DNA of 7,579 nucleotides, from positions 1 to 7,579 of the forward strand of contig JAKECL010000074.1 of assembly GCA_030460725.1 (NCBI GenBank). Direction: 5' to 3'. Positions 1-6,507 of the stretch are shown here, piece after piece. The first letter of the stretch is position 1, and every line of letters starts with the position of its first letter. The notes beneath the pieces are model-generated. The model saw only the letters and a list, made by a program, of their open reading frames with translations. It was not told where the DNA came from and searched no databases. Source of the DNA: Propionibacterium sp. (GTDB taxonomy: Bacteria; Actinomycetota; Actinomycetes; Actinomycetales; Actinomycetaceae). Position numbers and translations under genes: made by a program.

Positions 1-217
1 TTGTGGACAGCAATGACGCTCGACGCTCCGAGGACCGATGGCCCACTCACATCCTGGCCACCGCCAGGCACCTTCCCACCCTTCTCCCCACCTTTCTTCC
101 TACCTTTCTCCCACTGACGGAACGTCCAGGGCGACCGACGACTCCCCCGCACGGCCTTCCCCCACAGCCAGCCACCGGCCGACGCACGGAGGCGGACGGG
201 GCCGCACCCCCCATTCA

Positions 218-2704
218 GTGGTGCGCCGCGCCCTCCCACTCCTGCTCGGGGGCAGCGCCGCCCTCCTGGCCGGATGCTCCTCCGGTGGCTCGGGTTCTCC
301 CGACTCCTCCGGCACCGTGCACGGGGGCGAGGCCTCGCTGGCCCTCCCCGACCTCTCCCCGGTGACGGTGGCCTCGGGGATTTCCGGACGAACCCTGCTG
401 TTCATCGGTCTCCTCGTGTGCGTTGCGGGCCTGGTCTTCGGTCTGGTGACCTATCTGCAGCTCAAACGCCTGCCGGTGCACCGATCCATGCTCCAGGTCT
501 CCGAACTCATCTACTCCACGTGCAAGGCCTACCTGCTCAAGCAGGGACGGTTCCTCATGGTGCTGTGGGTGTTCATCACCGCGGTCATCCTCATCTACTA
601 CAAGTTCCTGGTCGGCTTCACCTGGGGGCGCACCCTCACGGTCATCGGCTTCTCCCTGTTGGGCATGGGCGGCTCCTACGTCGTCGCCTGGTTCGGGATC
701 CGCGTCAACACCTTCGCCAACTCCCGTACCGCCCATGCCTCACTGCGGGGGCGTCCCCTCGACATCCACCGCATCCCCATGAAGTCGGGCATGTCCATCG
801 GCATGGTGCTCATCTCCCTGGAACTGCTGATGATGCTGGTCATCCTGCTCTTCCTCCCCTCCGACATCGCCGGCGCCTGCTTCATCGGATTCGCCATCGG
901 GGAGTCGCTCGGCGCCTCCGCACTGCGCATCGCGGGCGGGATCTTCACCAAGATTGCCGACATCGGCTCCGACCTCATGAAGATCGTCTTCAAGATCGAC
1001 GAGGACGACCCCCGCAACCCTGGCGTCATTGCCGACTGCACCGGTGACAATGCGGGGGACTCCGTGGGTCCCAGCGCCGACGGCTTCGAGACCTACGGGG
1101 TGACGGGCGTCGCCCTGATCACCTTCATCCTCCTGGCCGTCCACGATCCCTCCCTGCAGGCCACACTGCTGGTGTGGATCTTCGTCGTGCGCGCCGCCAT
1201 GATCATCGCTTCTGCCCTGGCCTATGCACTCAACGCCCGCTGGGCGCAGGCGCGCTGGGGCAGGGCGGAGCGGATGAACTTCGAGGCACCGCTGAGTTCC
1301 CTGGTGTGGCTGACCTCCGCCCTGTGCATCCTCATCACCTTCGGGGCCACCTGGTTCGTCCTCGGTGACGTCGAGGGGGCCCTGTGGTTGAAGCTCGCCA
1401 CGATCATCACCTGCGGGACGCTGGCGGGGGCCCTGATCCCTGAACTCGTCAAGGTCTTCACCTCCACCAAGTCCCGCCACGTGCGCGAGACGGTGAAGAG
1501 CTCCCGCCAGGGCGGGGCCTCCCTCAACATCCTCTCGGGCATCGTGGCGGGGAACTTCTCCGCATTCTGGCTCGGCATCACCATCGTCGGCCTCATGGGC
1601 ATCGCCTACCTGATCTCCCTGACAGGCCTGGAAGACCTCATGCTGGCACCTGCGGTCTTCGCCTTCGGGCTGGTGGCCTTCGGTTTCCTGGGGATGGGAC
1701 CGGTGACCATTGCCGTGGACTCCTACGGCCCCGTCACCGACAACGCCCAGTCCGTCTATGAGCTCTCCCGCATCGAGCACGTGGAGGGCATCGACGCCGA
1801 ACTCACCTCCGAGCTGGGCCAGGTCCCCCAATGGGAGACCGCAAAACTCATGCTGGAGGAGAATGACGGGGCGGGCAACACCTTCAAGGCCACCGCCAAG
1901 CCGGTTCTCATCGGCACCGCAGTCGTGGGTGCGACCACCATGATCTTCTCGATCATCATCGGGCTCACCGGAGGCCTGAGCGCGGACATCGAGAACCTGT
2001 CGATCATGCACGCCCCATTCCTGCTGGGCCTCATCACCGGTGGCGCCATCATCTACTGGTTCTCCGGGGCCTCCATCCAGGCGGTCACCACGGGCGCCTA
2101 CCGAGCCGTGGAGTTCATCAGGGAGACCATTCGACTCGACGCCGGTCAGGAAAGGGCAAGCAACTCCGACTCACGCAAGGTTGTGGAGATCTGCACCCAG
2201 TACGCCCAGCAGGGCATGCTCACGATCTTCCTGGCCGTGTTCTTCGCAACCCTCTCCTTCGCCTTCGTCGAGCCCTACTTCTTCATCGGCTACCTCGTCT
2301 CCATCGCGATCTTCGGCCTGTACCAGGCCATCTACATGGCGAATGCGGGCGGCGCTTGGGACAATGCGAAGAAGGTGGTCGAGGTCGACCTCCACGCGAA
2401 GGGAACCGCCCTCCACGACGCAACCATCGTCGGGGACACTGTGGGCGACCCCTACAAGGACACCTCGTCGGTTGCCCTCAACCCGATCATCAAGTTCACG
2501 ACATTGTTCGGACTGCTCGCCGTCGAGTTGGCCGTCAGCCTCACCGACCAGGGGATGTCCACCCTGGTCCACGTCCTGGCTGTTGCCTTCTTCCTGGTCG
2601 CAGCCTTCTTCATCCACCGCTCGTTCTACGGGATGCGCATCCAGACGGGGATCACCGAGGACGCCGACACCAGCACCGATGAACCGATGGGAGTCACATC
2701 ATGA
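218..2704 (+). CDS. hppA: Membrane-bound proton-translocating pyrophosphatase, divergent K+-independent type, with lipoprotein-like N-terminus
   Basis: Integral membrane pump that hydrolyses pyrophosphate and moves protons out of the cytoplasm. From the GTG at 218 it is 828 residues with many hydrophobic helices (family norm about 16). Active-site blocks are present in order: ADIGSDL (Asp248, Asp252), DDPRNP (263-268), DNAGD (277-281), DSYGPVTDN (501-509), GNTFKATAK (553-561), WDNAKK (714-719) and GDTVGDPYKDTS (739-750). Lys557 occupies the position where K+-dependent enzymes have Ala, which indicates K+ independence. The motifs differ from textbook ones (CTGDNAGDSVGPSADG instead of NVGDNVGDCAGMAADL) and match what I recall of the divergent H+-PPase subfamily described from Cellulomonas and Chlorobium. 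Start: the frame is open from ATG 38, but that adds 60 His/Pro/Ser-rich residues. GTG 218 or 221 gives a compact signal peptide, arginines then a hydrophobic run ending LLAGC with Cys20 (codon 275-277). No good ribosome site precedes 218, so the start is uncertain. The stop overlaps the next gene. Confidence 0.93.
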   Translation: MVRRALPLLLGGSAALLAGCSSGGSGSPDSSGTVHGGEASLALPDLSPVTVASGISGRTLLFIGLLVCVAGLVFGLVTYLQLKRLPVHRSMLQVSELIYSTCKAYLLKQGRFLMVLWVFITAVILIYYKFLVGFTWGRTLTVIGFSLLGMGGSYVVAWFGIRVNTFANSRTAHASLRGRPLDIHRIPMKSGMSIGMVLISLELLMMLVILLFLPSDIAGACFIGFAIGESLGASALRIAGGIFTKIADIGSDLMKIVFKIDEDDPRNPGVIADCTGDNAGDSVGPSADGFETYGVTGVALITFILLAVHDPSLQATLLVWIFVVRAAMIIASALAYALNARWAQARWGRAERMNFEAPLSSLVWLTSALCILITFGATWFVLGDVEGALWLKLATIITCGTLAGALIPELVKVFTSTKSRHVRETVKSSRQGGASLNILSGIVAGNFSAFWLGITIVGLMGIAYLISLTGLEDLMLAPAVFAFGLVAFGFLGMGPVTIAVDSYGPVTDNAQSVYELSRIEHVEGIDAELTSELGQVPQWETAKLMLEENDGAGNTFKATAKPVLIGTAVVGATTMIFSIIIGLTGGLSADIENLSIMHAPFLLGLITGGAIIYWFSGASIQAVTTGAYRAVEFIRETIRLDAGQERASNSDSRKVVEICTQYAQQGMLTIFLAVFFATLSFAFVEPYFFIGYLVSIAIFGLYQAIYMANAGGAWDNAKKVVEVDLHAKGTALHDATIVGDTVGDPYKDTSSVALNPIIKFTTLFGLLAVELAVSLTDQGMSTLVHVLAVAFFLVAAFFIHRSFYGMRIQTGITEDADTSTDEPMGVTS
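275..277 (+). other. Putative lipobox cysteine of the pyrophosphatase signal peptide
   Basis: The codon is TGC in the context ALLAGC-SSGGSGS, a classical lipobox (L-A-G-C) followed by a Ser/Gly-rich tether of about 35 residues before the first predicted membrane helix (near residues 58-81 from GTG 218). If processed, the mature protein would start with a lipidated Cys on the outer face. That agrees with the outside N-terminus of membrane pyrophosphatases. Processing is inferred from the motif only. Confidence 0.55.
2689..2704 (+). promoter_or_regulatory. Ribosome binding site and ATGA stop/start overlap
   Basis: GGGAG (2689-2693) sits inside the last codons of the pyrophosphatase, 7 nt before the ATG at 2701. 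That ATG shares the bases ATGA with the upstream stop codon (2702-2704). This arrangement supports the start choice and termination-reinitiation coupling. Confidence 0.8.
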
Positions 2705-3756
2705 GGATCGCCATCAAGCGGGACGCCACGATCGTCGACGAGGGCGGCCGCGTGACCGGTCACGACGCAGGCGCCACCCTGGTCCGTCGCCTGTTGCGTC
2801 TCTTCCCCGACTCGATGCTGGTCGGGCCCGGAGCCCGACGCTGTGAGGGCTTCGACCTGGTGCCCCTGGAGTTCATCGATCCCCAGGAGACGGTGCTGGT
2901 CAACATGGACGTGGTCGACTCCCTGGGGGTGTGGAACACGCTGTTCCACTCCAGTGGGGGTGCCCACCCGAGGATCATGAACTTCGTGTGGTGGCCGACC
3001 TCGTCGCTGGTGGAGGAGGTCCAGGTCTCCAGCTTCGCCCTGTCCTGTGCGCTCTTCCCCACCTTCGCCAACTCTGAGCGCACCGCCACCGAGGTGCGCG
3101 AAACGGTTGCGAAGTGGACGGTGGCGCGCCTGGCGGAGAAGGCGAAACTGTCCTGGGTGAACCTGGGCTTCCGCCTGGAGCACGTCCGGGAGCGTGTGGA
3201 ACCGAAGGTGCCGGTGGTCCTCTACCCAGCCATCTATCTCTCCGAGCGCAAGCGTCCCCAGGAGTTCATGGCCATCGTCGACGAGGTCCATCGACGCCTC
3301 CCCATCATGGTCGAGATGCGCCTGCACGAGTCCCATCTGGTGTCCGAACCGGCGATGGAGATCTCACGACGCAACTGGGTGTGGGTGGGGCCGCTGACGG
3401 CGTCACGCACGTCCTACTGGCAGGCTCTCGCCCACACCACCGCGTTCGTGGCCACAGCCACCGAGGAGTCCTACGGTCTGTCCTATGTGGAGGCGATGGG
3501 GGCAGGCGCCATCGGGATCCTGCCGGACCGGCCGTGGGCGCGGGCGCTGGTTCCCGACGGCTACCCCTTCCTCTACGAGACGCGTGAGGACGCCGTGGCG
3601 CTGCTGGAACGCGCGGTCGCCGAGCCCGCTGCATGCAGGCGCGCGTTGGATGAGCTGGTGGGAGGCAGCTTCCAGGAGTGGATCCAGCATCGTCACAGTG
3701 ACGACGCCTTCGACCGCGAGATCCGCGAGCACGTGAGACAGTGGTTCGGGGACTGA
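2701..3756 (+). CDS. GT-B fold glycosyltransferase (GT4-like), translationally coupled to the pyrophosphatase
   Basis: Predicted cytoplasmic retaining glycosyltransferase of 351 residues; donor and acceptor are unknown. The C-terminal half carries the nucleotide-sugar domain signature: YPAIYLSERKRPQEF (residues 175-189), as in the second Rossmann domain of GT4 enzymes, and an E-x7-E motif with Glu256 and Glu264 in TEESYGLSYVEAMGAGA, followed by the usual small-residue turn and the RALVPDG segment. The N-terminal half (acceptor domain) is divergent, with HDAGATLVRRLL at 21-32 resembling the glycine-containing loop that opens such proteins. No signal peptide or membrane helix is seen. The ATG overlaps the upstream TGA (ATGA) and a GGGAG ribosome site lies 7 nt before it (2689-2693), so translation is probably coupled to hppA. 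The substrate cannot be read from sequence; a cell-envelope glycolipid or glycan role is a guess. Confidence 0.8.
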   Translation: MRIAIKRDATIVDEGGRVTGHDAGATLVRRLLRLFPDSMLVGPGARRCEGFDLVPLEFIDPQETVLVNMDVVDSLGVWNTLFHSSGGAHPRIMNFVWWPTSSLVEEVQVSSFALSCALFPTFANSERTATEVRETVAKWTVARLAEKAKLSWVNLGFRLEHVRERVEPKVPVVLYPAIYLSERKRPQEFMAIVDEVHRRLPIMVEMRLHESHLVSEPAMEISRRNWVWVGPLTASRTSYWQALAHTTAFVATATEESYGLSYVEAMGAGAIGILPDRPWARALVPDGYPFLYETREDAVALLERAVAEPAACRRALDELVGGSFQEWIQHRHSDDAFDREIREHVRQWFGD

Positions 3757-3822
3757 GCTCCCCTCCCTGCGGGCACCCTGCCGACCCCGGCACGATGCTC
3801 CGACAGGGACGCACCCGCGGTC

Positions 3823-3853
3823 ATGCCGGGGAGGGCCATTCCCTCCCCGGCAT
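3823..3853. terminator. Perfect 13-bp hairpin between convergent genes, likely bidirectional terminator
   Basis: ATGCCGGGGAGGG (3823-3835) and its exact reverse complement CCCTCCCCGGCAT (3841-3853) flank the loop CCATT. The hairpin lies 66 bp after the glycosyltransferase stop and 23 bp beyond the end of the leftward membrane-protein gene, the expected place for a shared terminator. It is followed by only two further T-rich bases on the + strand and none on the - strand, so it is a GC-rich hairpin without a proper U-tract, as is common in actinobacteria. Confidence 0.75.
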
Positions 3854-3876
3854 TACCGTGGGCCCAGCGTGCCCGC

Positions 3877-4257
3877 TCAGTCCTTGCCAACCTCCCTGCG
3901 ACGCTGCAGATGGGCAAACAGAGCGGCGCTGGCGCCGGTGAAGAACCAGACGATGATCGCCGCGAACAACCACGTGGAAATGCGGTTGGCGGTCACCCCT
4001 CCGGGGACCAGTGACACCACCAGGAGCGCGGCGAGCGTGGAGAGGATGCCCACACCGCCTTCCAGTGCAGGTGCGTGTGTACCAACGACACGGGTGATCA
4101 GGGGAGCCAGGAGCGCCTGGACGACGGTCAGGGTGATGACAGCAAAGATGAAGGCTCCGATCTTGACCTGGAAGCCGTCCACGAGCAGTGCTGCCACCCC
4201 CAGTCCGATGGCTGCGCTGGCCAGGGTGACAAGGACGCGAAGCAGGAAGCGGGGCAT
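3877..4257 (-). CDS. Small four-helix membrane protein, holin-like PF04020 (YvlD/phage holin IV) type
   Basis: A 126-residue integral membrane protein with four hydrophobic segments at about 4-26, 34-55, 65-85 and 93-116 and a basic, cytoplasmic-looking tail (LQRRREVGKD). Length, helix spacing, the GVAALLVDGFQV stretch after helix 1 and the FAVITLTVVQALLAPLITRV segment resemble the PF04020 family (phage holin family 4, superfamily IV). Most members are chromosomal and of unknown function; the name does not imply a prophage here, and no other phage gene is visible. The ATG at 4257 has an AGAGGA ribosome site 7 nt upstream (4265-4270 on the opposite strand). It lies 119 bp after the siderophore-interacting gene and may be read through from it or from its own weak promoter. 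It ends against the bidirectional hairpin. Function unknown. Confidence 0.75.
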   Translation of the reverse strand: MPRFLLRVLVTLASAAIGLGVAALLVDGFQVKIGAFIFAVITLTVVQALLAPLITRVVGTHAPALEGGVGILSTLAALLVVSLVPGGVTANRISTWLFAAIIVWFFTGASAALFAHLQRRREVGKD

Positions 4258-4376
4258 GTCGGATTCCTCTCACGGAGATGCGTCCGGGTGACGGGGTCAG
4301 CCTATCCGGCTCAAGGTCGGGTCCACGGCCATCGGCGTCTGGTTTCCTGCGCGGATCACGGATGCCTCCCTGTCCG

Positions 4377-5129
4377 TCAGCCTGCGGAGTCCTCACTGAT
4401 CCCCATGGCCCTGCCCCGCACCCAGTACGCCTGGTGCTGGAGTGCGTTGCGGGGTAGGCCGGCGTGCTGGAGGTGACGGCGCACGGCGCGCGTGTCCGCT
4501 CCTTCCAACGCCACCCACGCCCAGTCAGGCGTGCCCTGTGGGCACGCGCCGGTCACGGCCTCCACGAGTTCCCCGATGTCCGCCCCGGGGGGAACACAGG
4601 TCACCGGTGTTGCAGCGGAGTCCATCGGGAGCCACATCTCCTCCTGCGCGCGAAGCACGACATGGATCCTGCACGAAGCCGGTGCGGCGGCCAGGGCCTC
4701 CCCGATGGCGGGCGCTGAGGTGGGGTCTCCGACCAGCAGCATCGAAGATCCCGGATCGGGAGCACGGTACTTCGTCCCTCCGTAGAGCTGCGCCGACACG
4801 AATCCACCGGGGGCCACTGACAGTGCCCAGCGGGAGGCGGGGCCGTCGGGGGTGTGATGGAGAACGTAGATGGTGGCCTCGCCCCTGTCCCGGTCCACCT
4901 CCGCCAGGGAGTATGCGCGTTGGTGCTCCCGTCCCGCCTCCGGCACCCACAGGCGCACCCAAGTGGTGGGCGGAAGATCGCGCACGCGACCGTGTCCCAG
5001 AAGCTCCTCGTTGCGCACCCGCAGCCGCGTGTACTGCCCGACCTCGCTGACCTCGGTGATGTCGAGGTCGAACTCCGGCGCCCGCAACAGGTTGAGCACC
5101 GCGCCCTGGTATCCGCGCCCCACGACCAC
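4377..5129 (-). CDS. Siderophore-interacting protein, FAD-dependent ferric-siderophore reductase (SIP/ViuB family)
   Basis: Cytoplasmic flavoprotein of 250 residues expected to release iron from imported ferric siderophores by reduction. The N-terminal FAD barrel shows RAYSL (71-75), the Arg-x-Tyr-Ser/Thr flavin-binding motif, and HHTPDGPASRWALSVAPGG (91-109), equivalent to the family's H-x-x-x-GPASRWA segment. The C-terminal NAD(P)H/SIP domain shows LLVGDPTSAPAI (131-142), equivalent to the usual LLAGDETALPAI, then WVALEG (205-210) with RAVRRHL, and the C-terminal QAYWVRGRAMG (233-243), matching the family's YWRRG end. The GTG at 5129 is the first possible start in frame: an in-frame TGA occurs at about 5148-5150 and no other start lies between. 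The ribosome site is poor. Length is slightly below the usual 260-290. A promoter and a DtxR/IdeR-type box lie directly upstream, so it is probably iron-repressed. No siderophore transporter or biosynthesis gene is in the window. Confidence 0.88.
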   Translation of the reverse strand: MVVGRGYQGAVLNLLRAPEFDLDITEVSEVGQYTRLRVRNEELLGHGRVRDLPPTTWVRLWVPEAGREHQRAYSLAEVDRDRGEATIYVLHHTPDGPASRWALSVAPGGFVSAQLYGGTKYRAPDPGSSMLLVGDPTSAPAIGEALAAAPASCRIHVVLRAQEEMWLPMDSAATPVTCVPPGADIGELVEAVTGACPQGTPDWAWVALEGADTRAVRRHLQHAGLPRNALQHQAYWVRGRAMGISEDSAG

Positions 5130-5136
5130 TCCGATC

Positions 5137-5155
5137 CAAGGTGAGGCTCACCTCA
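5137..5155 (-). promoter_or_regulatory. DtxR/IdeR-type iron box
   Basis: The core AGGTGAG-G-CTCACCT (5139-5153) is a perfect 7-1-7 palindrome. The 19-bp window matches 14 of 19 positions of the IdeR/DtxR consensus TTAGGTTAGGCTAACCTAA as I recall it, including every base of the AGGT...ACCT half-sites. It lies 7 bp before the GTG start of the siderophore-interacting gene and just downstream of the predicted transcription start, where a bound Fe(II)-DtxR/IdeR dimer would block transcription. The palindrome also contains a GAGGTG ribosome-site-like sequence, but about 20 nt from the start. Confidence 0.82.
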
Positions 5156-5165
5156 TCTGGAGCAG

Positions 5166-5194
5166 ATTATCGCAGGTGACCGAGCAGGGGTCCA
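5166..5194 (-). promoter_or_regulatory. Predicted sigma-A type promoter of the siderophore-interacting gene
   Basis: Reading leftward, TGGACC (5189-5194, 4 of 6 to TTGACA) and GATAAT (5166-5171, 5 of 6 to TATAAT) are separated by exactly 17 bp. A start near 5158-5160 would place the iron box at about +3 to +23 and give a leader of roughly 30 nt. The convergence of spacing, hexamers and operator makes this the best promoter in the window. Confidence 0.6.
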
Positions 5195-5294
5195 GAGCCG
5201 ACCCTCACCACGACAGGGCAGTCCCGACCGGCCGTGGACACCGTGTCCGGGAACGAGGATGCCTGTCGGATGACTGAGCCAGCAGGCCGAGGGG

Positions 5295-6227
5295 TCATGG
5301 AACGGTGTGTCCCGCGGTGCGGAAGAGCTCGTACCACTCCGCCCGGGTCAGGGGCACATCGGATCCCTGTGCCGCGGCGCTGACACGGTCGGGGGTGGTG
5401 GTTCCCAGGACCACCTGCATCCGGGCAGGGTGGCGCGTGATCCAGGCGACTGCAATGGCTTCCGCGGGGACGCCGTACTTCGCGGCCAGACGGTCGATCA
5501 CGGCATTGAGTTCGGGGAAGCGCTCCGACCCCAGGAACGGACCATCGAAGAACCCCGCCTGGAAGGGCGACCAGGCCTGGATGGTGATGTCGTGGAGGCG
5601 GCAGTAGTCCAGGATGCCGACGTCGCGGGAGACCGACTGGTCGAGGTCCGCCATGTTCGCAGCGATCCCCTGCGCGACTGCCGGGCTGTGGGTGATGGAG
5701 AGTTGCAGCTGGTTGGCGACGATCGGTTGGCGCACGTGACGTCGCAGGAGTTCGATCTGTCCGGGTGTGTGGTTCGAGACGCCGAAGGCACGAACCTTGC
5801 CAGCCGCGGACAGCTCATCGAAGGCCTGGGCCACCTCCTCGGGCTCCACCAGTGCATCTGGACGGTGAAGCAGGAGGATGTCCAGGTAGTCGGTGTTCAG
5901 TGCCTCCAGTGAGCCGTTCACCGACTCAATGATGTGGTCGTGGGAGAAGTCGAAGTAGGGGCCGTCCGTGACGATCCCGGCCTTTGACTGGATGACGAAC
6001 TGTTCACGCTCGGCCGGCGTGAGCCGGAGGGCCTCGGCGAACCGTCGCTCGCAGCCGTGGAGCTTCGTGCGGTAGATGTCGGCATGATCCACGAAGGTGA
6101 TACCCGCGTCACGGGCCGTGCGCACCAGCGTGCGCACATCCTCCTCGGACTTGTCCTCGATACGCATCATGCCGAGCACGACGTTGGGAACGACGATGTC
6201 TGTTCCCGGGAGGGTGAAGGTTCTCAC
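5295..6227 (-). CDS. Aldo/keto reductase (YdhF-like)
   Basis: NADPH-dependent oxidoreductase of 310 residues with a TIM-barrel AKR pattern, reducing carbonyl groups of unknown physiological substrates. The catalytic tetrad is intact: Asp47 and Tyr52 in VDHADIY, Lys82 in QSKAGI, and His121 in LLLHRPD. Further family signatures are GSLEALNTDYLDILLLHRPD (105-124), GKVRAFGVSNHTPGQIELL (143-161), the QAWSPFQAGFF strand/loop (217-227), and IAVAWITRHPARMQVVLGTT (258-277), which precedes the cofactor-phosphate site. Overall layout resembles E. coli YdhF (about 298 residues). The start is GTG at 6227, with an ideal AAGGAG ribosome site 8 nt upstream (6236-6241, complement). It is flanked by 165 bp before the siderophore gene and 280 bp after the HemG-like gene, so it probably has its own promoter. 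An inverted repeat at 6337-6362 could be its operator. Confidence 0.92.
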   Translation of the reverse strand: MRTFTLPGTDIVVPNVVLGMMRIEDKSEEDVRTLVRTARDAGITFVDHADIYRTKLHGCERRFAEALRLTPAEREQFVIQSKAGIVTDGPYFDFSHDHIIESVNGSLEALNTDYLDILLLHRPDALVEPEEVAQAFDELSAAGKVRAFGVSNHTPGQIELLRRHVRQPIVANQLQLSITHSPAVAQGIAANMADLDQSVSRDVGILDYCRLHDITIQAWSPFQAGFFDGPFLGSERFPELNAVIDRLAAKYGVPAEAIAVAWITRHPARMQVVLGTTTPDRVSAAAQGSDVPLTRAEWYELFRTAGHTVP

Positions 6228-6241
6228 GGTGAGGGCTCCTT

Positions 6242-6507
6242 GAGTGGGTGCGGGTTGTGCAGGTGTCGACGGGGATGTGCCGCGACAGAGATCTCGAACG
6301 ACCCCGACACCAGCGCCTCGCGCCGATGCCGCACACCGTCACAGCTGTCGCACTCTGTGACGAGGGCACCACCGATCGTATCCACCGGAGCCGTCGGGCG
6401 CGCGAGGGGACTGGCCCGGGAGTTGACCAGGACTGGACACTGCCGTCGAGTGCCCTGCGAAGCACACCCGCCCCATGGCGCTTCACGCAAGCGGAGCCCG
6501 TACGCCG
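6242..6507. other. Non-coding gap upstream of the aldo/keto reductase
   Basis: Between the HemG-like stop and the reductase ribosome site I see no credible gene. Open frames here lack ribosome sites and resemble nothing. It contains a possible leftward -10 (TACGAT, 6375-6380), an 8-bp inverted repeat just downstream (6337-6362) and a weak 5-bp hairpin CGCTT/AAGCG (6479-6493) after the HemG-like gene. No convincing terminator for the HemG-like gene is visible. Confidence 0.5.
6337..6362. promoter_or_regulatory. Inverted repeat CGTCACAG-N10-CTGTGACG, possible operator
   Basis: Two exact 8-bp complementary arms (6337-6344 and 6355-6362) separated by 10 bp, 110 bp upstream of the reductase GTG. 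Centre-to-centre arm spacing is 18 bp, about two helical turns, which fits binding by a dimeric repressor better than it fits a terminator. A possible -10 (TACGAT, 6375-6380, leftward) lies immediately upstream, so a bound protein would cover the start region. No regulator gene is in the window. Confidence 0.4.

Noticed and set aside
740..2011. Long leftward open frame opposite the pyrophosphatase
   Set aside because: It is rich in Gly, Asp, Glu, Gln and His with no recognisable domain, and lies wholly opposite a conserved gene; this is the usual antisense shadow in GC-rich DNA.
3779..3792. TGCCG-ACCC-CGGCA as a terminator of the glycosyltransferase gene
   Set aside because: The stem is only 5 bp and has no T-tract; the 13-bp perfect hairpin just downstream is a much better candidate.
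3877..4257. Evidence for a prophage from the holin-like protein
   Set aside because: PF04020 proteins are common chromosomal genes and no endolysin, integrase, capsid gene or att repeat is present.
5130..5151. GTG at 5151 as start of the siderophore-interacting gene, with GAGGTG nearby
   Set aside because: It is out of frame with the conserved protein; an in-frame TGA blocks any start upstream of the GTG at 5129.
6479..6493. CGCTT/AAGCG hairpin as a terminator of the HemG-like gene
   Set aside because: The stem is only 5 bp with no U-tract; this level of pairing is expected by chance.
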